A stretch of DNA of 64,000 nucleotides from Pyrrhosoma nymphula (GCA_963573305.1 OY754330.1:21672596-21736595), one strand, 5' to 3'; counted from the stretch's first letter, positions 1 to 11,387 are shown. Notes: generated from the sequence alone by a model not told the origin. Translations and numbers: made by a program.

Positions 1-233
1 GAGGCGAAAAAGGGAAATAGAGAAAAAGGGAGGGAGAAATACATCAATGGAGAACACAAAGAGCGGCGCAAGAGCACTCCAGGAAGTTCCGTTGATCATT
101 GGAAATAGTGGTTACTAGTGCTGCCATTCATCAAATTATGAAATCCCTATATAGTTACAGGCTTTACATTGTGGGAGTATTTATTATCCATACTAAATTA
201 TATACTTAGTACTTTTCCACAAAATGTATTGGC

Positions 234-273
234 GGTACAACGCGTTTCATCGATCTACGGCATCACCAGGTAT
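234..273 (-). ncRNA. decayed hammerhead core in left PLE repeat
   Basis: This is the inverted partner of the motif at 816-855. On the minus strand the core reads CTGGTGA (269-263), an A-to-G change at core position 6. The stem II partner is altered (GCCG against CGAT). GAA (248-246), ACGCGT (245-240), T239 and GTACC (238-234) are intact. Stem I keeps three pairs (TAC with GTA). The core change and broken stem II make self-cleavage unlikely. Confidence 0.6.
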
Positions 274-279
274 AAACTC

Positions 280-720
280 TTAGTTTGTTTTGTTCATTGA
301 CCGTTGTTTGTTGTCATAGTTACGAGGGTTGGTATGAGTTATGGAGGAGGCGGTTATACCGTGGCTAGGAAGTGTGGGTGCGGACAGGTGGCTTGAATGG
401 TTGATTTTTCTAAAAGCTAGTTTCTCGGAAAAGAGCGGGGAGGACTGCGGTAACAATTGCTCATTACAAAAGGTCGTGTTAGGGTCTGCAAAGTGTCTTC
501 TTATCTCGATTTGCTCGAGATCATCCATTTTTAATCCCTTGGAGAGGATGTATCAAATTTCGGGAACAAAATCGTTTTTGTTGTTGCATTCCAGGAGGTG
601 CTTAGCAAAGAGGACGCTGGAATTCTTATTGTTGTGACATCTTACGTGTTCATTGGAGCGTATCAAGAGGTTTCTACCTGTCTAACCAACATATGAAGTG
701 CTACAACTATTTCAATTAAG
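280..720 (-). pseudogene. GIY-YIG endonuclease domain of PLE (stop-interrupted)
   Basis: Reading 717 to 283 in one frame gives a C-terminal PLE endonuclease with at least three in-frame stops. The YIG strand reads YVG*TGRNLL with the stop at the glutamine of the usual YVGQTGR (coding 693-673). It is followed by RSNEHV and then NNKNSSVLFAKHLLECNN, the usual region between the YIG strand and the catalytic glutamate. The distal part is an open stretch from 528 containing LEQIEIRRHF, where a glutamate is expected, followed by NEQLLPQSSPLF, a typical PLE C-terminus. The frame is preserved across the stops, so decay was mainly by substitution. In PLEs this domain nicks target DNA for target-primed reverse transcription. 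It cannot be functional here. Confidence 0.8.
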
Positions 721-815
721 TTTATATATGTCTGACTTGAGAAGTCTTTCTTGTTTGTCTTTACCATGAACTAGGAGCTTGGAAAGAGAAAAAAAATAAA
801 ACAAACTAGGAATTT

Positions 816-855
816 GCACCTGATGATGCCGTAGATCGGCGAAACGCGTTGTACC
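816..855 (+). ncRNA. hammerhead ribozyme core in right PLE repeat
   Basis: CTGATGA (820-826) is followed by T827, then stem II GCCG/CGGC (828-831, 837-840) closed by the loop TAGAT. Then come GAA (841-843), the palindrome ACGCGT (844-849), T850 at the cleavage position and GTACC (851-855). Stem I pairs GCAC (816-819) with GTAC and has one mismatch. The order CUGANGA, stem II, GAA-A, stem III, UH, stem I is that of a type I hammerhead, a motif known from Penelope-like elements. Predicted cleavage is between 850 and 851. The weak stem I and loop-less stem III suggest activity, if any, as a dimer. Confidence 0.7.
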
Positions 856-913
856 GTTAATAAATTCTGTGGAAAAGTACAAAGTATATTATTTAGTATG
901 GTTATGAAATCCC

Positions 914-3900
914 GTTTGGAAATGCTAAAATAAAAAACGTTTTGCACTCTTTTGAGTCAGCTAAAAATTTCGAGCCGAGAGTTTTTTTTCCCATTTCGCG
1001 AAGATGATTGAGTTATGGCAGTGGCGGAGAATTTTCATAGGGATCCGCGATCCCTTATTGAGTGCTTTGTGGAGGCCACTTCGATAGCAGTATCCCGTAC
1101 GATGACGCGGGACGGGACGTACAACTGTGGAGTTCCTCGCCGCCTTTTGTTATGAGTAGGCCAATTTCAACGCCGGGTTTCTCTCCACCCTTTCCTCATT
1201 TCTCCCTCAAATCATCCTTCCTTTTCCAACCTACCCACCCATTCTCAAAGAAGCTTTACACTATAGGAAAAAATGTCAATTTTTCATCCACCTGTCACTT
1301 ACAGAACATTCTTCCTTTGCAGTGTCTTCTGTCGGATAACGTAAATATAATCCTATTTTTCCTAATTTTTCACAAACCAAACCTAAAATGGGATGTCATT
1401 TTTGGGAAAATCAGATATACGAAGTAATTTTTTCCAAAAAATATAGGTAACTAAGTGAAGAACAATGGACTCACTAGCCAACCGCAGCAATTTATGAAGT
1501 CATCATGCAAAAGCCGCCGCAGTCGGCTCCTCGGACCGAAATAAGTATTCATTATTATTTATACTTTTCGACTAACCTACTAGTTTAACACCTTCTTTTG
1601 GAATCTATTAGGTTAAGCATGTCATCAGTCAAAGAAGTATCATTCAATTCGCTCATGCGAAAAGTTAGGGTATTTTTTGACTTACGCAACCTCGTGGTAA
1701 CCTCTTCAATGCAATGGCACAAATGACCTCAGCTGTCGGTTCTACTCCTACGCGAAATAAGTACATGCGAGGAAAGATCGCAATTTTGAAGTGAAAAAAA
1801 GCGAATCGAGTTCCTTACAAGAGTGGATTTTTCTTCATCCATTTTCTCGACCGATTTCGCGGACTCCTGCACACACTCGCGCACGCAGAACATTAAACTT
1901 AAAACGGACGGGCGGGAGAGAGCAGAGCGGTCGGGAGACAAAAAAAAGAAAGAGGGGAACAATGCGCTCGCTGCTTCGAACTTCACTTCGTTTCCTCATC
2001 CATTTTATTGCGACTCTCGCAGAGATGTTCTATCGAGTTTTCCCGGTCGTCTTTCATGGCCCATCTGGATGGTTCTTTTTTCTTCCGCAGAGGAGAACAA
2101 AGCAATCCATAGGGTGAACTACAAGTTTAAGTGTCCGATGCTCGTGTATTCTAAGAACGTTGCCAAATGGTTGTTTCCATTAATTTTAACTGAAAACCAA
2201 CGAAGCGTAAAAAGCAAGCAGTGAAGAGTACGTTGTCCTGCGAGGTAAAATATCTAAGAGACAAGTAATCATTGAAAGGCATTGCATCAAAATTTATAAG
2301 GTGCTTCATGTTAGAGATAAGATTTTTTGCTATTTATTGGCCATTCGATATGCAATTGGGTATTTTCCACGTATTTCAAACTATCGATATTCTGATTCTG
2401 TTACTTGAACTTATTACATCAGATAAAAGTTTTCTTATCAAATTGTATGAATTTCGGTTTTAAAATCTAAAGAAAATCGAATGTTACGAATGCTCCCGAG
2501 CACACTCCGAAAACAACCGAATGACCTGTGACGTCATTTTCGCTGTTTATATTTAGACCCAGGCGTTTCCTTATGCTTACGGTGAATTGTGTTTAAAAGA
2601 TACTCATGAAATTTTAAGTCTATTTAGAGACTTAATTGGTGTTTGTCACATAAATAGATTAATGCAACTACAAAATTAGCAATCATTTTATATAGAAAGC
2701 ATAATGAAAACAGTTAAAAAAACAGCAACATCTAGAACTAATTCACGAAACAAAAACAGCCGAATAATCAACAATAGCGAAATAGATATGCCCATCTCTT
2801 TGATAGATACACTCATATGCACATCTCTCAAAAAGAGCTTTAACGAGACGAATATCATAAGTAAAACCAATATTGATGGTTGTACTCATGTATCACTTCA
2901 TAAGAGTTAAACAAGTCATTATAAAGGTCAATATGGTTCGAAAGTTTTAAAACCAACACCCATTGTGTCGAAAGGCTTAAAATATTTAGAGATGATAGCA
3001 ACGCAGTGCATTAAAGTAGGTAAGTACTTAAAAGGTATTTCAGTGGCCATTTTTCTCAACTCGATGACGATGGAATCTAGGAAACAATTAATTCAGAAGT
3101 GCTAGAGGCAGTAAACACCCAAATATTTACAAATTATTTTGTTACATAAAGAACGCACGGAAACGACGCAACTCAGCTTCAGAAAAAAAATCCAAAACTG
3201 CCTGAGGAGGAAAAATATTCATCACCTTCGGTAAGAATTATGCATGCGTACAGCGAATGTACGGCGAAGAGATTGCTTTTCGTCTCTCGATAATTTCCCG
3301 CAGACCAAGTGAGACGGCGAGCGAGACTTCTGCTGCTTTCACAATGTTTATCGGAGAGATATCCGGGGCACACAGTTTGGGGACGGCGCGGAAGAGATGA
3401 GGGTTCGGCCCGATGGCAAGGGAATGGACTCGCAGGAGTCATCGGAGGGAATAAGGAGGAAGGGGAGTGCGAGAGGGTTTTTGGGGGTTATTGGGGTGAA
3501 GGAGGTCGCGCGGAGACAGTGGGGAGGTCGTCCGTGGGAGGGAGGGAAGAGGGGTGGAACGGATGAGGGGGAGTATAGGGAAGGAGAGACCGGCACGGCT
3601 GCAGAGGAGATTTAATGGCGATGAGTAACGCAAGGAAATGACTGGTTGGGGGGACGAGAAGACGGCTCCGGTGGTTTCCTTGAAGGACGTGGGACGCTGG
3701 GGATCGTGTGAGAAATGACGTGAGAGAGAAACGAGACTGGGGGAGGGGGAGGATAGGGACAAGAAGGGGATGTGGAGTAAAAACCCTCGAAGGGAACGAT
3801 TTAGGGCCCAACTCTCCGTCCGACGAGACTCCTCTGGTTCCCAAATGCTCTTGCAGCATCCACTTTAAGCATTCTGACCCCATTAAACCTTTAGCATCAC

Positions 3901-4220
3901 TTATGCATCAGAAACAGAAAAAAACTCACAGAGCACGATCGGAATTGATGAACTCCAATATGGCTAATGGCAATCGGTGCACCGAATCGTGCTGGCTGTT
4001 ACTTTACATTTGCATAGACATAAAATTGTTTAAACTTGATCCAGTACAACTGCAGATACCTATCTCCGTCTGCAAATGATTTCCTTCTTTAGCTCGGCAT
4101 ACAGCATAACTCTTCGCACCGACAAAATAGCCTATGCTCTATACTCTCCTTCCCCTTATCTAATATCACCATAATAATCATTAACCTTTTTAGGGTATGG
4201 ACGGTCGTAGTGCATGCTCG
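914..4220. other. no gene recognised; AT-rich, with a GA-rich block at 3405-3770
   Basis: Only short open frames without recognisable motifs occur. From about 3405 to 3770 the plus strand is strongly purine-rich (runs such as GGAGGGAAGAGGGG). Overlapping open frames there on both strands are products of low complexity. I see no repeat pair, RNA gene or transposon remnant in the interval. Confidence 0.5.
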
Positions 4221-4288
4221 TGATGACTCATCCCCTCACTCACACCCCTGCAGTGGCTTGCAGGGTAGCTATTATGTAGATATAGGTG
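4221..4288 (+). mobile_element. LINE 3' end fragment (TAGATG-tail family)
   Basis: The segment contains CAGTGGCTTGCAGGGTA and then TATGTAGATATAGGTG. It matches in order the 3' ends of the LINE copies at 23310-23390 (plus) and 50836-50930 (minus), which share the words GGCTTGC(A/G)GGGTA and GTAGATGTAG. Only the last ~70 bp are recognisable here; no coding part precedes it. It is a severely 5'-truncated or decayed copy. Confidence 0.55.
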
Positions 4289-5761
4289 TAATACTTGCCT
4301 CACGACCTTCAAAATATCATTGCTCCATAATTATTCTTGATCAAGGGGAACTTATAATGCAATGTAAGTTCCAGATGGTAAGTTACGAAGCATGGAGTTA
4401 TTACTCCGAGAAAAGCAGTTAAGTTAATTCAGGAGATAAAATTAACTTTAGAATAATTTAAAGAGTATGTTTACCGTAATAAACCATTATGCATAGACTA
4501 GTGATCAATCGCTACCAACTAATAAGATCAGATACGTTCTCCATAATCTGTACCTAATATTACTGCGTAAGTTATCCATTATAGTGAGAGTAAGCTTATT
4601 GCTGGACTACTCGGCAAGAGGTAAGCTATCTTCTACTTCGGATTTCATCCTCCTCTTTCCTCCTCATTCCAGAGAACTTGAGCAATTGCAAAAATTAATT
4701 TTCCCCCACTCTCCCGTCGTTGAAAATATCTTCACTCCTCCAAAGCTACACTCAAGAAGTTCAACTGGCAATCACCACTCTCAACCTGTCTTTTTGATAT
4801 TGAATTTCCTGTCCTATTATTCTTGCGGATAAGGATATTTTTTTAACTACAAATTTTCGAGCTCAAGTTTTCTCATCACAGGTTGCCTCCATCATCGATA
4901 AAGAATAGATGCGTTCCTTTTTCCAAGTTGTGCTACGCTATTGAAATCCGTGACGGCAAGTAATGTTTCCCACGCTTTCGATGAAACGAGAAGGCAGCTG
5001 ACCAAATGTTTTCTTTCCCAGCGGTGGCGCTCCTTCATCAATATTCTCTTTGGAGATTCGAGACTTAAGAGGATTTGGAGAGGAGCATTGAAGGGACTGT
5101 TGTCGCTCGTGCTGAGCGGGGGAGACGGCGATGACTGTTGCAGGCAAGAGTCAGCCCACCGGGGCCGTCAACGTCACGGCCACCGACACTTGATATACGT
5201 GGAGGGGCTCTTTCCGCCCTGGAGACGCAACATGAATAAGGGGGAGGGGTGGAGGCGAGGTTGTCTTATCTTGAGAGCCTTCTCAGTCACAACGACACCG
5301 GAGACGGAATGTTTCAGAGTGTAATGGCAGCAGTCATACGTTCGTGCGTGAAGAAAAGTAAGTTGACCGCAAGGTTTTTTCGACTAACACATGAGACTCG
5401 CTCACAAAATGGGTATGGGTATGTAGAAGGGCAACATCGATATCGTCGTTGCATTCCTGGAAGGAATCTTAAAACTTTATCTAACGTGGATTATAACAAG
5501 ACACCAAGATTCTTGGAAACTCAATGGCAAAAAATATATTACTGGGCTGATAAAAAAATATACATATTGTGACATTTCTCTACCAAATAATCAAAGGAAG
5601 CAATACACTCATCACACTATTCAACCAATGTTATAACGTCTGTCGTGAAAAATTACTCTAGTAAAAATAATAATTGAAAATTGAATTGACGACATCACAT
5701 CATCATTAGTACAAAAACAAACATACTGACCTTAGATTGCTGTTTGAATAATCATCCAAGC
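4289..5761. other. no feature recognised
   Basis: Unique-looking AT-rich sequence with a more GC-rich block near 4930-5330. The overlapping open frames there (69 to 127 residues) show no domain I recognise. Confidence 0.4.
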
Positions 5762-5772
5762 AAGTCTATCAT

Positions 5773-5911
5773 CGACAGCATTATCACAGAAACACTTTGT
5801 AAATGTCCACAACAAGTTTATTTAACCGACCTAGGTTTCAGCAAGACATTTCCTTGATAATGTCTGTCACAAATTTCCACAAATTATCGCCTGATACTCT
5901 AAAATCTGTCA
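5773..5911 (-). mobile_element. PLE-derived mini-foldback (139 bp)
   Basis: The direct repeat AAGTCTATCAT occurs at 5762-5772 and 5912-5922 and flanks the unit. On the minus strand the left part reads as a PLE terminal repeat. GAA (5839-5837) is followed by the palindrome ACCTAGGT (5836-5829), C5828 and GGTTAAATAAAC. A short loop containing CCTTGATAATG (plus, 5862-5872) joins it to a plus-strand tail reading TTTCCACAAATTATCGCCTG (from 5874). No coding sequence is present. The tail, loop and TSD place it with the elements at 30632-30867 and 11388-11649. Confidence 0.7.
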
Positions 5912-5922
5912 AAGTCTATCAT

Positions 5923-6980
5923 ATTTATCCCCACTAACTCTCACAATGACCAGGTTAATATCATTTCCCCATTATCGACAATCACACCTCATTCATTGCG
6001 TGATTGATGAACGCTTACTTTTGATGGGTCTCTAGGTGACTTGGCTAAAATAGATTTTTATGAGGAATATCCAAGTAGAATAAATGAAAGGAAAATAAAT
6101 TAAATCTGGAAAAAGGAATAGAATCGTGCCACGAATCTGTATGTGATGGCTGTCCAGAGGTCAGAGAGCAAGGCTGCAAGCCAAACATCATAGAGATCGG
6201 AAGCAGGTGGTATTTCCCGACACACTCTTCTTAGCAGGAGAGATTTTCTCTGCCCAATTTTCCTGATCAATAAATAAATTCCCTAATTTCAACTAATCAA
6301 ACATATATTTGCTTAAGATATATCAATTTTTCTACGCCATAAGCCCTGATTAGTGGAATAAGAATATTTAACTTGAGTCAAAAATGGAAAGATCTGGTTT
6401 CCAACACACGGATGAAGATATATTTTTCAACTCACAGTTCTCCCGAAAGTACCTAGCTAGAACAAACTCCTTAGAAATTCAAAATCATTAATCAGTTCGA
6501 ATGAGGAAAAAGAGAGAAACCCCCTGACTAGATTGACGCTTCGCGCTTTTCTGACACAAATAAGGCCCCGACACGTGACATTCGCCAAGCTCTCGGGCGA
6601 ATCCTCGCCGGCCAATCACTCGGACGGATTCCCATCGCGAGAGAGAGAGATCCTGACGCCCCACGTCCGTTAATTGTCCAATTTTCGGTGATTTAAGTGC
6701 GCGGTGGACGTGAGACGACAAGTTCCATATGAGATCAGGGAATCATATTACCCACCCATCGATCACCGTGCCAAAACCCCTTTCGGAAAAGGTCGAAAGG
6801 TCGCGATGCCATCGGGAGAGTAGTAGCCTCGATCGAAAATATGACGTGCCCTAACCAGAGCGGCACCTGGATGGGATGGAGGAAGATCAGCAAAATTTCT
6901 TTTGCGTGTGACACGCGATCATCATCATCATCTGAGTAACCAACTGGTTAAAAGTAGGTTATGATGAAAGTCAGGGAAAA
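5923..6980. other. no gene recognised; short ATC repeat
   Basis: No coding or transposon motif seen. The only distinct item is a five-unit ATC microsatellite at 6918-6932, next to the small palindrome GCGTGTGACACGC. Confidence 0.4.
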
Positions 6981-6984
6981 TCCA

Positions 6985-7690
6985 ACATACTCTTACAAGT
7001 TCATTGCCCTATCTATCTCTAGTATTTCTTACTTCATCTCAGCGTTAGCCCTACCATTCTTCATCCCGTCGATAAAACCTATTCTCTTTCTCCCCCTTTC
7101 CCGCTTGCCCAACATCCTTCCCTCTACCACGGCCTTCAAGCAAACCATCGCCCCTTATTACTCCTTCCAGCCACCTACCCTGCCTTCCCCTAATCTCATT
7201 CACAAGTTTCCTCTACTCACCAACTAGGTCAAGTACTTCCTCATTTGTCTTCCTTTCCGTCCAACGCACCTTCTCCATCCTCCTCCACACACACATCTCG
7301 AACACCTGTAGCCTATTTTCGTCTTCCTCTCTCAGAGACCACTTTTCTGCTCCATACAACGCCACACTCCATAACAAGTTCTTCGCGAGCCTCTTTTTAC
7401 ATCCTTACTCAAAGTTTCCGTCATCACCACCCTTCTATTATTGATGGCTCACTTCGCTACCGCTATTCTCCTCCTAATGTCTTTGCTACTATACCCATTT
7501 TCTTCTAGCGTACTACTCAAATCATCAAATTGTTCTACTTGCCCCAGTTTGGGTCATCCTACTTTTATGATCAGCCCCGATTTCTTTGTCCATGAGAATC
7601 TCATAACTTTTTTTTTCTTGTGATTAATCTTCATTCCGTATTTCTCGCAGTGCTTTTTCAATGCATCTACTAAAGCTCACGATCCCTTGA
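6985..7690 (-). pseudogene. LINE reverse transcriptase C-terminal remnant
   Basis: Read on the minus strand with frameshifts and stops, the segment gives the succession typical of a widespread non-LTR retrotransposon C-terminus. HCEKYGMKINHKK is near 7650, LGQVEQFDDL near 7540, SSKDIRRRIAVAK near 7460 and LSKDVKRG near 7400. Then come YGAEKWSLREEDENRLQVFEM (7352-7290), WRRMEKVRWTERKTNEEVL and IRGRQGRWLEGVIRGDGLLEGR. The catalytic YxDD box lies upstream and is absent. At least two frame changes lie between 7340 and 7640, and a stop lies inside the VGE*RKLV segment. It is a dead, 5'-truncated copy. The plus-strand open frames here are shadows. Confidence 0.8.
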
Positions 7691-7699
7691 TACGCGATA

Positions 7700-8340
7700 T
7701 TCTACGTTTTTTCATTTATCTATCCGCGCAAGGCGTGGTGCGAGAAGAATAGCAATTTTAAAACCTCCACGGAGCTCAGGCGAATGTCTGGAGCGGGGGA
7801 CACGCCGGTATTAGGCAGGAGTAGGTTGGGATAAGGTTAGAGGTCGTCTGAGCAGCAGTTTAGATTTTTTTCTACCTTCTGTGTGCTTCTGTGATGCTCG
7901 AGATTGGGGAAGGGAGCGACAAAGGCGAGGAAAAGGCGAGGAAAAGGCCTTTTCATCATGCCGCACCAGAGGCGCTAGTGAGAAATGGGACACCGCCGTT
8001 GAAACTCGGAGGGAAATGTATATCATTGAGAGTCAAAGCCCTTTAATAGGGAGGGTATCGAAAATCGGTCTGGGGCAAAGGGAAAGCTGGGAAGTGTACC
8101 TCCCCTCCTCTGTTCCTAGGAAGCCCGAGGGGAAGCAATAAATAAACCCGAGTAGGGGAAAGATCAAGTGGATGGAATTGCATTTTTCTCGAAGAGATAA
8201 TATAACCTGATACACAATAATGTATTCTCGCCTGTTCATCTGCAAAGATCCTGCAGCGCAGAATAATATGACATCAATGTCAAAGATCCGGTCTCATACA
8301 GCCCTATTCCTCAGAATAAATAAATTCCTTTAATAAAAAC
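7700..8340. other. no feature recognised
   Basis: Mixed sequence with a moderately GC-rich stretch at 7780-8130. Open frames of 71 to 87 residues on both strands show no recognisable motif. Confidence 0.4.
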
Positions 8341-8403
8341 GCATTCAATATGTTGTAATATTTAGAACTTTGTAATATTCCACACTGTTTTATTACTAGT
8401 ACA

Positions 8404-8445
8404 AGCCTGACCGGTTTCAATGTAAACACGTCATCATCAGAGGCC
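8404..8445 (-). ncRNA. hammerhead ribozyme in left PLE repeat, complete
   Basis: On the minus strand stem I is GGCCT (8445-8441) pairing with AGGCT (8408-8404): five pairs including one G-U. CTGATGA is at 8440-8434. The stem II region pairs GTGT with ACAT around a two-base loop, with extra bases UGAC on its 5' side. GAA is at 8418-8416, followed by the palindrome ACCGGT (8415-8410) and C8409 at the cleavage position. Every invariant core base is present, so this is the best-formed ribozyme candidate in the window. Cleavage is predicted between 8409 and 8408. The unbalanced stem II and the loop-less stem III are the weak points. Confidence 0.75.
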
Positions 8446-8577
8446 AAAATTGCAGCGTACAGAGGTGGTGGCTTGATATATATACTGGGTTCCCGGGGAA
8501 GGAAGTAAGGAGGAGGTTGGGAAGGGGGAAGATATTAGTAAAGAGGCGGGGGTTAATGGGGCAAGGTCACGGGAAAT

Positions 8578-8990
8578 TTAAAACAAACAACGCCAAGAGT
8601 TGAGAGAGGAAGGGGGAGGCACGGTAAAAAGGGGGGACAATTTATCCGGAATAAAATCATTTAAGACCCGATGACTAGATTTTTTAAATGCTAAAACAAT
8701 TTCAAAATTTTCTAAAAAAAACAATTGGGCACCTTTGTCACAAAAATATAAAATTTTGGGATTAAAATTAGAAATGTGACTGTGGTCAAACACAGAGCTG
8801 TTGTCATGATTAAAAAAACATTTCAAATGTTCGGATATTCTTGTTTTAAATTTGCGGCCAGTTTGTCCGACGTAAAAACAGTTGCATCCGGGAGAATCAC
8901 ACTTCAGGGAGTACACCCCGATTCTCTCCAAATTGTCATAGAGATCTTTAGAGTTAAAAAGGAGTTTACCGATAGTCACAGGATTATAAA
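8578..8990 (-). CDS. GIY-YIG endonuclease domain of Penelope-like element (5'-truncated ORF)
   Basis: The open frame runs without a stop from 9045, but its first ~18 residues translate the inverted terminal repeat, so element coding starts near 8990. Numbered from 9045, the GIY-equivalent is GVY (43-45) and the YIG strand is YVGQTGR (58-64). The conserved arginine and histidine are in KTRISEH (67-73), and the catalytic glutamate is in LENFEI (111-116). The C-terminus has an asparagine-containing VLNDFIPDKLSPLF (127-140), as usual for PLEs. In the complete protein this domain follows the reverse transcriptase and nicks DNA to prime cDNA synthesis. The RT is missing, so no autonomous activity is expected. 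Whether the fragment is expressed is unknown. The absence of stops suggests a younger copy than the one at 148-901. Confidence 0.8.
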
Positions 8991-9014
8991 TAGTCACAGG
9001 TACGCTGCAATTTT

Positions 9015-9056
9015 GGCCTCTGATGATGATGTGTTTATATTGCAACCGGTCAGGCT
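9015..9056 (+). ncRNA. hammerhead core with GAA to GCA change in right PLE repeat
   Basis: Inverted partner of 8404-8445. It has stem I GGCCT (9015-9019) with AGGCT (9052-9056), CTGATGA (9020-9026), ACCGGT (9045-9050) and C9051. The invariant GAA is GCA (9042-9044), which should abolish cleavage. Confidence 0.65.
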
Positions 9057-9165
9057 TGTTTGTACTAGTAATAAACAGTGTGGAATATTACAAAGTTTTA
9101 ATTATTACATCATGTCGAAATTCCACAAAGTCAACCCTTCAACTATCTTGTGCATTCAATATGTT

Positions 9166-11376
9166 TTGATTTTAAGTGGAGTTTACTTGAATAAAACAAA
9201 AACTTACAATTAGATGCCTTTTTCTTTTGAGAACTTGCGTAGCAAACTTCATCGCTCCATCTCACCAGTCTCCCCGTTAAAAAATAAGGATTTCGTTACT
9301 TTTGTGTATTTAGATAAAGTCTTTTTATATTTTCTTGAAAATTATTTAAGTACTTTTCCCATTATTTGTTACTGTGTATTCGGAATATTTTTACCCCAAC
9401 TCTGGGGTGTTTTCCCTGATCGTAAAACCTATCTTAATTGACTAAAAGAAAAATGTAGTCAAGAATAGACTCTTAACAGCTGTTACCCCAAGACATCTAA
9501 CGTACTGGAGCACGGACAGAAAACTATTTTACTTCGGTAAAAATATGAAGAAAGTGTCTTAGCAAAATTTGTTCGTAGTTCCGTACATTCCAACAGTTAA
9601 TCACTTTCCATCGGCGTTGCTAACGTCATTCAGTAATTCATCATTTCGATTTCATGATTGATATTTATCAATAATATCATAAACTAATTCGACACTAAAT
9701 ATATAAGTAGGGCTTAATCGGTCACCGATGTTCTGTAAGTTGTACTTACCAGGAAATCACACCATTCCCCTATAGCTTTCAAGTTCTGAATGACTTTTCC
9801 GTCATATGTCATTAATTCCATTGGCTTTTGCTCAATTCCTCTAAAAGTAACTACAAGGATTTAAGATCAAGATCTACTTAAAATCTAAACTACCTCAGCC
9901 CTCATTTACTGACAAAAAAGTAATGGAGGAAAAACCAACCCATACTGCGGGTTTCGAAAGAGTTCAAAAGCCCATTAGTAGAGGCATCCTGAAAATTATT
10001 TCAATAAGATGATAACGGAATGATTCAATGAGGCTGTTAAAAGATAATCCGATCTTGGGCACGATAAAATGAAGAGATAAACGAAGGCATAAACTACCCA
10101 ACTCTGGATGCAAGGAAAATATTAGGGTGGAAAAAATACAGTTCAAACATTTCAGTATAATAAATGGTCAGCATAAGCTGTCAGAAACTCAAATAAAAAT
10201 ACGAAACTCAATTATCCCTGAAACTTATGAAAGGCCGGAGCAGAAGGTAGCTGTTGAATCGCTCTACACAACGTAATACGGAGCGAGTGGAAAAACAATT
10301 GAGTTTGTCGAAAGGCTACCGATAGTGTGTCAAACATCTGAATGGAAGAACAACGAAGGAACATGGACAATAAAAGGATCGAGAGAGAGAAAGAGCGACG
10401 ATGACTATTAGACACGAGAAGGAGACAAGAGGGAGAGAATAAGAGAAACGAAGAGGGAGAAGGAATATGGGCAAAGTCTGTCACTCCTCAACTGAGGGAG
10501 GCAAGCACAACGTGCGTCGAAGGAGTGGGACGAAGTACGGGAAGAGGAGGAGGAGGAGGAGGAAGAAGAGAGAGAGAAAGGGGGAGAAAGAGAGGAGAAC
10601 CTCCTGAGTGAGTGGAGGAGTGAGATACCCGATAGAATACGGAAATAAAAAGGAACGGGAAAAAATACATCAAACGCAAACACACGTATGTATGTGTGGA
10701 GAAGGGCGTTCAAGGGAGGAAGAGGGGAGGAGGAGGATGGGGGAAGGACATGTGGAGGAGGCGTCAGAGACAATGGCAGGGGAGGGCGTGAGGTGATGTG
10801 TGCTGGGGGAGGGAGGGGGAGGTGGTTTCGGCTGGGGGTGGAGGAGAGACTGAAACGAAATGCCGCGCGAGCTCAAGCCGGAGGAACAGACGAAGGGAAA
10901 CAAAAGACGAGAGAGAAATGGAAGGTGCGCGCGCGTGTGTGTTTTTGGAAGGAGCGAGGTGAAGGCTCGTGCGGCAACAAGAGGAGTCGAGGAATCGGCG
11001 GCCGTGAAGGGAGAGGCGGGCGAGGTTGCGGAGAAGGAGGCAATGATTGAGGCGCTCGAGGTGAGGATGAGGAGCATTGAGGCGGGCCAACCAACAATGA
11101 GGAGGAAATAGAGTTAGGGAAATGAAAGATCGGAGAGGGAGATGGGAGAGAGAGAGAGACGGGGCTCAAAAGAGAGTGAGAGAGACCAGCGCGGGGGAAT
11201 GTAATGGGAATCCGAGGAGAACCAAAAAGACGGCACGCTTCGAGGAAAAACGCAGCCAATATAGAGAAGCGGATTGTATTAAAGAAAAGTAACGATATAG
11301 GAATCTTTCCTTGATCCGTCTCTTGTTTTTATATTGGATTTCTGCGATGAAAGGCTAGGCTAACTATTCCCACATG
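9166..11376. repeat. no gene recognised; long purine-rich block 10375-11260
   Basis: 9166-10370 is plain AT-rich DNA with nothing recognised. From about 10375 to 11260 the plus strand is strongly purine-rich, with a GGA run near 10542-10565 and many AGAG and GGGGA tracts. At least eight overlapping open frames on both strands (62-135 residues) consist of low-complexity Ser/Pro/Leu or Arg/Glu/Gly sequence and are not credible genes. A GCGCGCGTGTGTGTTTT run at 10928-10944 could form left-handed DNA. Confidence 0.6.
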
Positions 11377-11387
11377 GTTCAACAACT

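Larger units (their letters stand above)
148..901 (-). mobile_element. Penelope-like element, 5'-truncated, inverted terminal repeats
   Basis: The insertion is flanked by the 12-bp direct repeat TTATGAAATCCC (136-147 and 902-913), read as a target-site duplication. The terminal repeats are inverted: 188-291 (minus sense) and 798-901 (plus sense). They are clearly alike over about 104 bp and each carries a hammerhead core. A 40-bp extension (148-187), absent from the other end, reads on the minus strand as a tail containing TCCCACAATGTAAAGCC, matching tails of the other copies in this window. Between the arms is a decayed GIY-YIG endonuclease reading frame on the minus strand. The reverse transcriptase is missing, so this is a dead, 5'-truncated copy. 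Inverted terminal repeats and a one-sided short extension are known for Penelope-like retroelements; the family assignment rests on these and the endonuclease motif. Confidence 0.85.
8355..9151 (-). mobile_element. Penelope-like element with intact GIY-YIG and inverted terminal repeats
   Basis: A 14-bp direct repeat GCATTCAATATGTT (8341-8354 and 9152-9165) flanks the insertion. Terminal repeats 8355-8460 and 9000-9108 are inverted relative to each other, about 105 bp each, and differ at roughly one base in fifteen. Both contain a hammerhead core. A 43-bp tail (9109-9151), with ATTCCACAAAGTCAACCCTT, follows the right repeat only. The GIY-YIG coding segment reads on the minus strand between the repeats; the reverse transcriptase is absent. 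The tail is therefore at the end opposite to the 3' end of the coding strand, the reverse of the copy at 148-901. Confidence 0.88.

Noticed and set aside
34..528. Host gene starting near the left edge
   Set aside because: The open frames at 280-637 are the PLE endonuclease remnant and its antisense shadow.
8776..9213. 145-codon plus-strand open frame
   Set aside because: Antisense shadow of the GIY-YIG coding strand and the inverted repeat.
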